Of a DNA stretch of 64,000 nucleotides, positions 57,741-64,000 are shown piece by piece. A program made the position numbers and the translations under genes. The stretch lies in NCBI RefSeq assembly GCF_916619195.1, contig NZ_CAKAKL010000001.1, positions 620,001-684,000 on the forward strand, in the 5' to 3' direction. The stretch comes from Inquilinus sp. Marseille-Q2685. GTDB lineage: Bacteria; Pseudomonadota; Alphaproteobacteria; DSM-16000; Inquilinaceae. Below the pieces are notes generated by a model. That model saw only the letters and a program-made list of their open reading frames with translations, did no database searches and was not told the origin of the DNA. Position 1 is the first letter of the stretch, and every line of letters begins with the position of its first letter.

Positions 57741-57837
57741 GATCGCCTCCGTCCCCCGCCGTCTGCCTTGCACATAGCGCAGCGGCATGGTGTTGTCGCC
57801 CCGCCTTTCCCGCCGCCTTCTTCTGCCCGGGCCTGCC

Positions 57838-58587
57838 ATGCTGGTGATCTTCGACTGCGACGGCGTGCTGATCGATTCGGAAGTGATCTTCTGCGCCATC
57901 GATTCCGAGGCGCTGGCCCGGCTGGGCCACGCGGTGGCGCCGAGCGAGATCGCCCGGCGGTTCTGCGGCACGCCGCACCACGTGGCTTGGAGCACGCTGG
58001 CGGCGGAGCTGGGCTTCACCGTCGAGGAGCGGATGATCGAGGAGATCCGGGCGGAGAGCGCCCGGCGCTTCGTCACCGAGCTGCGCGCCATTCCCGGCGC
58101 CGCCGAGGCGGTCGCGGCCGCCGCAGGCCTGGGCCACCCGGCCTGCGTCGCCTCCTCCACCGGCCTGCCGAACCTGCGCCGCAACCTGGAGATCGCCGGG
58201 CTGCTGCCGCGGCTCGACCCGCATGTGTTCTCGGCCAGCCAGGTGGCGCGCGGCAAGCCGGCGCCGGACGTCTTCCTCTACGCCGCCTCGCAGATGGGCG
58301 CCGACCCGGCGGACTGCCTGGTGATCGAGGATTCAATCCACGGCGTCACCGCCGCCCGCCGGGCCGGCATGAAGGTGGTCGGCTTCACCGGCGGCGGCCA
58401 TGCCGACCCCGAGCTGGGGCAGCGCCTGAGGGCGGCCGGCGCCGGCCGGACCTTCGCGACGATGCCCGAGATCGCGGACTGGCTGGCGGCGGGGGCCCCG
58501 CCGCCGCGCTACAACCTGGGCGAGGTGCTCAAACCAGCGCCCGGAGCTGGCGCGCCAGGTCCGCGACGCCCGGCGCCACGGCGGTGA
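57838..58587 (+). CDS. HAD-superfamily phosphatase (subclass IA)
   Basis: A 249-aa hydrolase with nucleophile motif I FDCDGVLIDSE (residues 4-14), motif II VASSTG, motif III Lys in GKPAPDVFLYAA and motif IV VIEDSIHG. Such proteins dephosphorylate sugar phosphates or similar. ATG at 57838. Its 3' end overlaps the convergent inositol-phosphatase-family gene by 59 bp. Confidence 0.88.
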   Translation: MLVIFDCDGVLIDSEVIFCAIDSEALARLGHAVAPSEIARRFCGTPHHVAWSTLAAELGFTVEERMIEEIRAESARRFVTELRAIPGAAEAVAAAAGLGHPACVASSTGLPNLRRNLEIAGLLPRLDPHVFSASQVARGKPAPDVFLYAASQMGADPADCLVIEDSIHGVTAARRAGMKVVGFTGGGHADPELGQRLRAAGAGRTFATMPEIADWLAAGAPPPRYNLGEVLKPAPGAGAPGPRRPAPRR

Positions 58588-59314
58588 CCGGGCCGCTCTG
58601 CGCCCCGCTCTCGATGAAATCGTCGGTGACGCCGCCCGCCTCGCGCACCAGCACCAGCCCGGCCAGCACGTCCCAGGCGTTGATGGGGGCGGCGGAGAAG
58701 CCGTCGACCCGGCCGTCGGCCGTATAGGCCAGCAGCAGGGCCGAGGAGCCGATCCGCCGGTACTCCGCGCCGTGCGACAGGAGGTGGTCGATCTGGCGGA
58801 CATGCGCGTCGACCTTCCGGCCCGGCGCATAGCCGACACCGATCACCGCCGCCTCCGGCCGGGCGGCGGCGTTGACCGCGATCGGCGTGCCGTTGCGGGT
58901 GGCCCCCTGCCCCGCCACGGCGCTGTACAGCTCGTCATGCACCGGGTCGTAGATCACGCCCAGCGCCGGCTTGCCGTCGACGGTGGCACCGATCGAGACG
59001 CACCAGATCGGCCGACCGCGCATGAAGTTCGCGGTGCCGTCGATCGGGTCCAGCCCCCAGACGATGCGGGCGCCCTGCCGGTCCAGCCCGAACTCCTCCC
59101 CCAGCACGGCGTGGTCGGGGAAGATCTCGCGCAGCCGGCCGCGGATCAGGGTCTCGACCGCCTTGTCGACCGCGGTGACGAAATCCTGCGGCCCCTTGGC
59201 CTCGACCGCGAGGTCCCGGCGCTCGGCCAACTGGGCCAGGGCCAGGCGGCCGCCGGCCCGGGCCAGGGCCTCGGCCACGATCCGCATCAGGGCGAGGGTC
59301 TGTTGGTCGCTCAC
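58529..59314 (-). CDS. inositol monophosphatase family protein (second copy)
   Basis: A 261-aa Mg-dependent phosphatase paralogous to suhB at 38421. The motif LDPIDGTANF (D89, D92) and GEEFG provide metal ligands; INAWDVLAG is the third. GTG at 59314 has AGGAG upstream. Possible substrates are inositol phosphate, histidinol phosphate or PAP. It overlaps the HAD gene end. Confidence 0.87.
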   Translation of the reverse strand: MSDQQTLALMRIVAEALARAGGRLALAQLAERRDLAVEAKGPQDFVTAVDKAVETLIRGRLREIFPDHAVLGEEFGLDRQGARIVWGLDPIDGTANFMRGRPIWCVSIGATVDGKPALGVIYDPVHDELYSAVAGQGATRNGTPIAVNAAARPEAAVIGVGYAPGRKVDAHVRQIDHLLSHGAEYRRIGSSALLLAYTADGRVDGFSAAPINAWDVLAGLVLVREAGGVTDDFIESGAQSGPVTAVAPGVADLARQLRALV

Positions 59315-59345
59315 CGCGCACTCCTGTCACTTCGGAAGGCCGGGA

Positions 59346-59663
59346 TCATCCGGGACCCGGCCCCTCCTCGACAACCGTGTAGTGGTGGACCCTGCCATCG
59401 AACCGGGTCAGCGCCGCGACGGCGGCCGGCTCGACCACCGCCTGCTCCGGATCGTCGCCGGCGAAGGCGCGGATCGCGTCCAACGACTCCCAGCGCGTCA
59501 GCACCATGAACTCGATCTCGTCCGGCCGGTCCCGGCGCAGCAGCGAGGCGCCCCGGAAGCCGGCGATGCCGCGCAGCGCCGGCAGCACCGCGCCGCGGAA
59601 ATGCTCGGGATAGGCCGACGGGTTGGACGAGGCGGCATAGCCGCGCCAGATTCGGACGATCAT
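59346..59663 (-). CDS. antibiotic biosynthesis monooxygenase (ABM) domain protein
   Basis: A 105-aa ferredoxin-like dimeric fold. MIVRIWRGYA, the central GFRGASLLRRDRPDEIEFMVLTRWESLDAIRAFAG and the C-terminal HYTVVE fit the ABM family. The role is unknown; family members include small oxygenases and heme-degrading proteins. ATG at 59663, 13 bp after the GntR gene stop. Confidence 0.78.
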   Translation of the reverse strand: MIVRIWRGYAASSNPSAYPEHFRGAVLPALRGIAGFRGASLLRRDRPDEIEFMVLTRWESLDAIRAFAGDDPEQAVVEPAAVAALTRFDGRVHHYTVVEEGPGPG

Positions 59664-59675
59664 CTCCGGCCTCCT

Positions 59676-60401
59676 TCAGCCATCCAGCTCGAACAGCTCC
59701 GGCCGCCGCTGCGCGATCGGGCCGAGCGACGACAGGATCTCGCGCAGGTGCCGGCGCATCGCCGCCTCGGCGGCGTCGGGGTCGTGCGCCCGCAGCCCGG
59801 CCACGATCTCCTCATGCTGCGAAATCAGCATCTCCAGCGGCGAGACGTCGGGCAGGCTGAGATAGCGCACCCGGTCCATCTGCGCCTTCATGTGCTCGAT
59901 CGTGCTCCAGGCCGGCAGGCAGTCGATCGCCTCGATGATCAGGCGGTGGAAGCCTTCGTCCAGCGCCAGGAAGCCGGCATGGTCGTGCCGCCGGGCGGCA
60001 TCGCGCTGGGCTTCCAGGTTGCCCTCCAGCCGCCGCAGGGCGCGGTCGTCGATGCTCTCGGCGGCAAGCCGGACCACCGCGGCCTCCACCGCCTCGCGGA
60101 TGAAGCGGCCCTGTTCGACCTGCCGCCTCGAGATCTTGCGCACCCGGGTGCCCCGCTGCGGCAGCACCTGCAGCAGCCCGGCCTCGACCAGCTTGATGAA
60201 GGCCTCGCGCACCGGCTGGCGCGACACGCCGAACATCTCCGACCCGTCCTTCTCGGACAGCGCCGTGCCGGGCGGCAGCAGGCCGGTGATGATCGCCTGG
60301 CGCAGCCCCTCATAGACCTGCCGGCCGATCGGCCCCTCGCCGCTGAGCGGGATGCTTCGCGGCAGGGTCTCGGCCTCCTGCGCCCTTCGTCGTCCGGCCA
60401 T
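59676..60401 (-). CDS. GntR-family regulator (FCD subfamily)
   Basis: A 241-aa repressor with N-terminal winged helix (about residues 25-90, SEKDGSEMFGVSRQPVREAFIKLVEAGLLQVLPQRGTRV) and a helical FCD sensor domain (about 95-235). It is divergent from the mannonate-dehydratase-family gene and probably controls that cluster through the palindrome at 60472-60485. The effector is likely a sugar acid, by context. Confidence 0.9.
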   Translation of the reverse strand: MAGRRRAQEAETLPRSIPLSGEGPIGRQVYEGLRQAIITGLLPPGTALSEKDGSEMFGVSRQPVREAFIKLVEAGLLQVLPQRGTRVRKISRRQVEQGRFIREAVEAAVVRLAAESIDDRALRRLEGNLEAQRDAARRHDHAGFLALDEGFHRLIIEAIDCLPAWSTIEHMKAQMDRVRYLSLPDVSPLEMLISQHEEIVAGLRAHDPDAAEAAMRRHLREILSSLGPIAQRRPELFELDG

Positions 60402-60471
60402 CGTTCCTCCCGTTCCGGTTCGTTGTGCCCCCAGCATACAGGGGATCAGCCGACCCGCCAGAGGATGTTCG

Positions 60472-60485
60472 CCATACTTGTATGG
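60472..60485. promoter_or_regulatory. candidate GntR operator CCATAC-TT-GTATGG
   Basis: A perfect 6-bp inverted repeat with a 2-bp spacer in the divergent region between the GntR gene and the sugar-acid dehydratase gene. It resembles the GTATAC-centred sites of FCD regulators. Confidence 0.5.
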
Positions 60486-60566
60486 TGATTCAAGTTGCGC
60501 TATGGATCGCATCGCTTCCCGCTGCGAGAACGCGGCGATGGGCAAGCCACCGGGAGAGAACGCGCC

Positions 60567-61775
60567 ATGAAGATCGTCCGCGCCGATGTCATCGTCACCT
60601 GCCCCGGGCGCAACTTCGTCACGCTGAAGCTGGTCACGGACGAGGGCGTCCACGGCATCGGCGACGCCACGCTAAACGGGCGCGAGCTGGCGGTGGCCAG
60701 CTATCTCCGCGACCATGTCTGCCCTCTCCTGGTCGGGCGCGACCCGCACCGCATCGAGGACATCTGGCAGTACCTGTACAAGGGCGCCTATTGGCGCCGC
60801 GGCCCGGTGACGATGAGCGCGATCGCCGCCGTCGACATGGCGCTGTGGGACATCAAGGCGAAGGTCGCCGGGCTGCCGCTGTACCAGCTGCTGGGCGGCG
60901 CCTCGCGCGAGGGCGTGATGGTCTACAGCCACGCCACCGGCCGCGACATTCCGGAGGCGCTGGACCGCTTCGCCGCCTATCAGGAGAAGGGCTACAAGGC
61001 GATCCGCGTGCAGTGCGGCGTGCCCGGCATGGCCTCGGTCTACGGCGTCAGCAAGGGCGGCGACGCCTATGAGCCGGCGACCAAGGGCTGGCCCGAGGAG
61101 CAGCCCTGGTCGACCGAGAAGTACCTGAACTTCGTGCCCGAGCTGTTCGAGGCGGTGCGTGCGACCTTCGGCTTCGACACCCATCTGCTGCACGACATCC
61201 ACCACCGGCTGACGCCGATCGAGGCGGCGCGGCTGGGCAAGGCGGTCGAGCCCTACGCCCTGTTCTGGCTGGAGGACCCGACCCCGGCGGAGAACCAGGA
61301 AGGCTTCCGGCTGATCCGGCAGCACACCACCACCCCGATAGCGGTCGGCGAGGTGCTGAACAGCATCTGGGATTGCAAGCTGCTGATCGAGGAGCAGCTG
61401 ATCGACTACATCCGCACCACGCTGACCCATGCCGGCGGCATCACCCATCTGCGCCGGATCGCCGATTTCGCCGCCCTGCACCATGTGCGCACCGGCTGCC
61501 ACGGCCCGTCGGACCTGTCGCCGGTGTGCATGGGCGCGGCGCTGCATTTCGACCTGTGGGTGCCGAATTTCGGCGTCCAGGAATACATGGGCTATCCCGA
61601 GCCGGCGCTGGAGGTGTTCCCGCACGCCTGGTCGTTCCAGGACGGATACATGCATCCCGGCGAGGCGCCCGGCCACGGCGTCGACATCGACGAGGATCTC
61701 GCCGCCCGCTTCCCCTACGAGCCGGCCTATCTGCCGGTGGCGCGGCTCGAGGACGGCACGCTGACCAGCTGGTGA
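60567..61775 (+). CDS. manD: mannonate dehydratase family enzyme (ManD subgroup, enolase superfamily)
   Basis: A 402-aa enolase-superfamily enzyme dehydrating D-mannonate (or D-gluconate in some members) to 2-keto-3-deoxygluconate. ManD features are [18 protein letters not shown] (catalytic Arg/Tyr region), [17 protein letters not shown] (His) and [27 protein letters not shown] precedes the ATG. It is followed 51 bp later by an MHS permease and then by a dehydrogenase, forming a sugar-acid catabolic unit. Activity on mannonate versus gluconate cannot be resolved here. Confidence 0.9.
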   Translation: MKIVRADVIVTCPGRNFVTLKLVTDEGVHGIGDATLNGRELAVASYLRDHVCPLLVGRDPHRIEDIWQYLYKGAYWRRGPVTMSAIAAVDMALWDIKAKVAGLPLYQLLGGASREGVMVYSHATGRDIPEALDRFAAYQEKGYKAIRVQCGVPGMASVYGVSKGGDAYEPATKGWPEEQPWSTEKYLNFVPELFEAVRATFGFDTHLLHDIHHRLTPIEAARLGKAVEPYALFWLEDPTPAENQEGFRLIRQHTTTPIAVGEVLNSIWDCKLLIEEQLIDYIRTTLTHAGGITHLRRIADFAALHHVRTGCHGPSDLSPVCMGAALHFDLWVPNFGVQEYMGYPEPALEVFPHAWSFQDGYMHPGEAPGHGVDIDEDLAARFPYEPAYLPVARLEDGTLTSW

Positions 61776-61826
61776 CGCGGCAACCGCGATCGAAGAGGCC
61801 GAGGACGGCCCGGACGGGAGGAGAGG

Positions 61827-63158
61827 ATGGAAGGGCAGCAGAACACCACGTCACCGGCGATGATGCGGCGGATCGCGATCGCGTCCTGCATCGGCACGAC
61901 GGTCGAGTGGTACGATTTCTTCATCTACGCCACCGCCTCGGCGCTTGTGTTCAACAAGCTGTTTTTCACCAGCATCGATCCGTTGGCAGGGTCCCTGGCG
62001 GCGCTCGGCACCTATGCCGCCGGCTTCTTCACCCGGCCGCTGGGCGGCCTCTTGTTCGGCGCCATCGGCGACCGCTACGGCCGCAAGCAGGCGCTGGTCA
62101 TCACCCTGCTGATCGTCGGCATCGCCACCTTCGTCATCGGGCTGATGCCGACCTATGCCGAGATCGGCATCTGGGCGCCGCTGGCCCTGCTGTTCATCCG
62201 CCTGCTGCACGGCTTCGGCATCGGCGGCGAGCAGGGCAACGCCATCCTGATCATGTGCGAGCACGCGCCGTCGCGCGCCCGCGGCTTCTTCGGATCCTGG
62301 GTGCAGATCGGCGCGCCGGCCGGCTTCGTGCTGCCGCTCGGCATCTTCGCGCTCTTGACCTCGACCCTGTCGGAGGAGGCATTCCTGAGCTGGGGCTGGC
62401 GCATCCCCTTCCTGCTCAGCATCCTGCTGGTCGGCATTGGCATGTACATCCGCCTGCAGCTGACCGAATCGCCGCTGTTCCTGGAGATGCGGAAGCGCCG
62501 GGCCGAGGATGCGCATCCGCTGGTCGAGGTGGTGCGCAGCCAGCCGCGGGAGCTGATCCTGGGCTGCGGCAGCAAGCTGGCCGAGAGCATCGCCTTCACC
62601 AGCTTCGCCGTGCTGATCGCCGCCTACGCCACCAGCCGCGGCATCGACCGGCCGACCATGACCACGGCGATGCTGATCGCCATCCTGCTGGAGCTGGTGA
62701 CCCTGCCGCTGTTCGGCGCGCTGTCGGACCGGATCGGCCGCAAGTCGGTCTACCTGTTCGGCGCCGCCGTCGTCCTCGTCGCGACCTTCCCCGTTTTCGG
62801 CCTGGTCTATGCCCGGATGGACGGGCTGGTCTGGCTGGGCCTGATCGCCGCGCTCGCCATCGGCCACAGCGCCATGTACGGACCGCAGGCGGCGTTCTAT
62901 TCCGAGCTGTTCCCGACCAAGGTGCGGGCCAGCGGCGTGTCCTTCGTGCAGCAGATCGGCGCGCTGATCGGGTCTGCCGGCACGCTGGCGGCGGGCTGGC
63001 TGCTGGAGATCGGCGACGGCACGCCCTGGTATCTGTGCGCCTATATCGCCCTGGGCTGCGTCATCACCCTGCTCTGCGCCCGGGCGCTGCCCGAGACGGC
63101 GCCACGCCTGTCCCGCACCGGGGACCTGATCGGCGGCCCCGCCGCCGCCCATTCCTGA
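61827..63158 (+). CDS. MFS transporter of the metabolite:H+ symporter (MHS) family
   Basis: A 443-aa transporter with 12 membrane segments. ASCIGTTVEWYDFFIYATASAL at helix 1 and GDRYGRKQAL in the loop between helices 2 and 3 are MHS signatures (ShiA/ProP-like). It likely imports the sugar acid degraded by its neighbours. It is 14 bp from the dehydrogenase gene and has GGAGGAGAGG at its start. Confidence 0.9.
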   Translation: MEGQQNTTSPAMMRRIAIASCIGTTVEWYDFFIYATASALVFNKLFFTSIDPLAGSLAALGTYAAGFFTRPLGGLLFGAIGDRYGRKQALVITLLIVGIATFVIGLMPTYAEIGIWAPLALLFIRLLHGFGIGGEQGNAILIMCEHAPSRARGFFGSWVQIGAPAGFVLPLGIFALLTSTLSEEAFLSWGWRIPFLLSILLVGIGMYIRLQLTESPLFLEMRKRRAEDAHPLVEVVRSQPRELILGCGSKLAESIAFTSFAVLIAAYATSRGIDRPTMTTAMLIAILLELVTLPLFGALSDRIGRKSVYLFGAAVVLVATFPVFGLVYARMDGLVWLGLIAALAIGHSAMYGPQAAFYSELFPTKVRASGVSFVQQIGALIGSAGTLAAGWLLEIGDGTPWYLCAYIALGCVITLLCARALPETAPRLSRTGDLIGGPAAAHS

Positions 63159-63172
63159 CCCAGGAGACGCCC

Positions 63173-64000
63173 ATGTTCGCCGCCGTGCTGCACCAGGCCA
63201 AGGATCTGCGGATCGAGGATCGCGAGCCGCCGAGCGTCGCCCCCGGCGAGGTCAAGGTGCGGTTCCGCGCCGGCGGCATCTGCGGTTCCGACCTTGCCTA
63301 CTACTCCAAGGGCAAGACCGGCGACTTCTATCTGCGCGAGCCGCTGATCCTCGGCCACGAGATGGCCGGCGAGGTCGCCGAGGTGGCGCCGGACGTCGAG
63401 GGCCTGTCGGTCGGCCAGCCGGTCGCGGTGAACCCGAGCCGGGCCTGCGGCCGCTGCGAGTACTGCATGGCCGGGCTGGAGAACCAGTGCCTGAACATGC
63501 GGTTCCTGGGCAGCGCCTCGATCTTCCCGCACATGCAGGGCGCCTTCCGCGAATACCTGACCGTGCCGGCCCGGCAATGCGTCCCGGTGCCGGAGCATGT
63601 CAGCTTCGCCGAGGCCTCGATGGCCGAGCCGCTGGCGGTGTCGCTGCACGCCGTGCGCCGCGCCGGCCCGATCCTGGGCGAGGACGTGCTGATCGTCGGC
63701 TGCGGCCCGATCGGCGCCCTGGTGCTGCTGGTCGCCCGCCAGGCCGGCGCCCGCCGCATCACCGTGGTCGACCTGGCCGAGAAGGCGCGCGAGACGGCGC
63801 TGGGCCTGGGCGCCGACGAGGCGGTCGATGCCCGGGACGAGGAGCGGATCGCGGCCTGGAGCCGGAACCGCGGCCGCTTCGGCGTGACGATCGAGGCCTC
63901 GGGCGCCCCGGCCGGCCTCGACACTGCGTTGCGCGCCGCCCGCGCCCGCGGCCGGGTGGTCCAGCTCGGCAACCTGCCGAGCGGCCAGTCGCCGGTCTCG
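63173..64000 (+). CDS. L-idonate/L-gulonate 5-dehydrogenase-like zinc alcohol dehydrogenase (cut by window edge)
   Basis: The first 276 codons of a medium-chain dehydrogenase; the frame is open to the window end. The catalytic zinc site uses C in GGICGSDL and H-E in LGHEMAGE; the structural zinc site is CGRCEYCMAGLENQC. The Rossmann motif is VGCGPIGAL. CAGGAGA precedes the ATG. L-idonate 5-dehydrogenase-like proteins oxidise L-idonate or L-gulonate at C5, which fits the adjacent ManD and MHS genes. 3' end is not seen. Confidence 0.85.
   Translation, partial: MFAAVLHQAKDLRIEDREPPSVAPGEVKVRFRAGGICGSDLAYYSKGKTGDFYLREPLILGHEMAGEVAEVAPDVEGLSVGQPVAVNPSRACGRCEYCMAGLENQCLNMRFLGSASIFPHMQGAFREYLTVPARQCVPVPEHVSFAEASMAEPLAVSLHAVRRAGPILGEDVLIVGCGPIGALVLLVARQAGARRITVVDLAEKARETALGLGADEAVDARDEERIAAWSRNRGRFGVTIEASGAPAGLDTALRAARARGRVVQLGNLPSGQSPVS

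Overview
The window is a strongly G+C-rich (about 70 % by eye) stretch of an alphaproteobacterial chromosome. Dense gene packing, many 4-bp ATGA/GTGA start-stop overlaps, a cysteine-free ribosomal protein L31, an EpmA/EF-P pair, a hemP-hmuSTUV-exbBD-tonB heme locus and dispersed 'CGTCATTGCGAG...CAATCCAGG' palindromes all suit Rhodospirillales-type bacteria (Azospirillum- or Inquilinus-like). The exact genus is inference. Most of the window is ordinary chromosome. No phage, transposase, CRISPR, rRNA or tRNA was recognised.

Layout: 1-3.8 kb, a c-type cytochrome, then tryptophan 2,3-dioxygenase, a kynureninase-like PLP enzyme and an APH-type kinase. 3.8-5.4 kb, an ECF42-type sigma factor with its DGPF/YCII partner. 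5.5-9.0 kb, a ribose-type sugar ABC importer. 9.2-12.2 kb, GDP-mannose synthesis (manC type) and a Wzi-like outer-membrane protein. 12.4-14.1 kb, a DUF4136-like lipoprotein, a GlpR-type repressor with a candidate operator, and a possible 28-aa membrane protein. 14.1-17.8 kb, a four-gene Mla/MCE lipid transporter. 17.9-25.6 kb, apt and then the heme locus, which runs from cytoplasmic heme handling through the inner-membrane importer to the TonB energiser but has no outer-membrane receptor. 25.7-28.5 kb, CDGSH protein, mobA, a membrane protein, moaA and a 42-aa membrane protein. 28.7-32.5 kb, NAD kinase, an A+T-richer island with a methyltransferase, and an SPFH/NfeD pair. 32.7-36.4 kb, a glutamine-synthetase-family ligase, an MFS exporter and an esterase. 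36.4-39.3 kb, two tandem palindromes, epmA, efp and suhB. 39.4-42.8 kb, a three-gene envelope module (OmpA-like, ExbB/MotA-like, MotB-like). 42.9-46.6 kb, a PagL-like protein, a cytochrome P460 whose ribosome-binding site is sequestered in an 11-bp hairpin, and a convergent operon of an MIO-less histidine-ammonia-lyase homologue with an ornithine-cyclodeaminase-family protein. 46.8-52.6 kb, a 3-methyladenine glycosylase, an unknown protein, an RTX protein flanked by covarying hairpins, and ettA. 52.7-59.7 kb, housekeeping enzymes including a UbiH-like monooxygenase, a D-2-hydroxyacid dehydrogenase, rpmE with a terminator, and HIT, SDR, HAD and inositol-phosphatase-family proteins. 59.7-64 kb, a sugar-acid catabolic cluster: GntR regulator, mannonate-dehydratase-family enzyme, MHS permease and an L-idonate/L-gulonate dehydrogenase cut off by the window edge.

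The most interesting signals are the lyase homologue at 44134-45642, which has ESD where the MIO-forming ASG triad should be and is coupled to a divergent cyclodeaminase-family partner; the SD-sequestering hairpin of the P460 gene; a TGAGA-N5-TCTCA palindrome shared by hemP and a lipoprotein gene; and the non-flagellar OmpA/ExbB/MotB-like trio.
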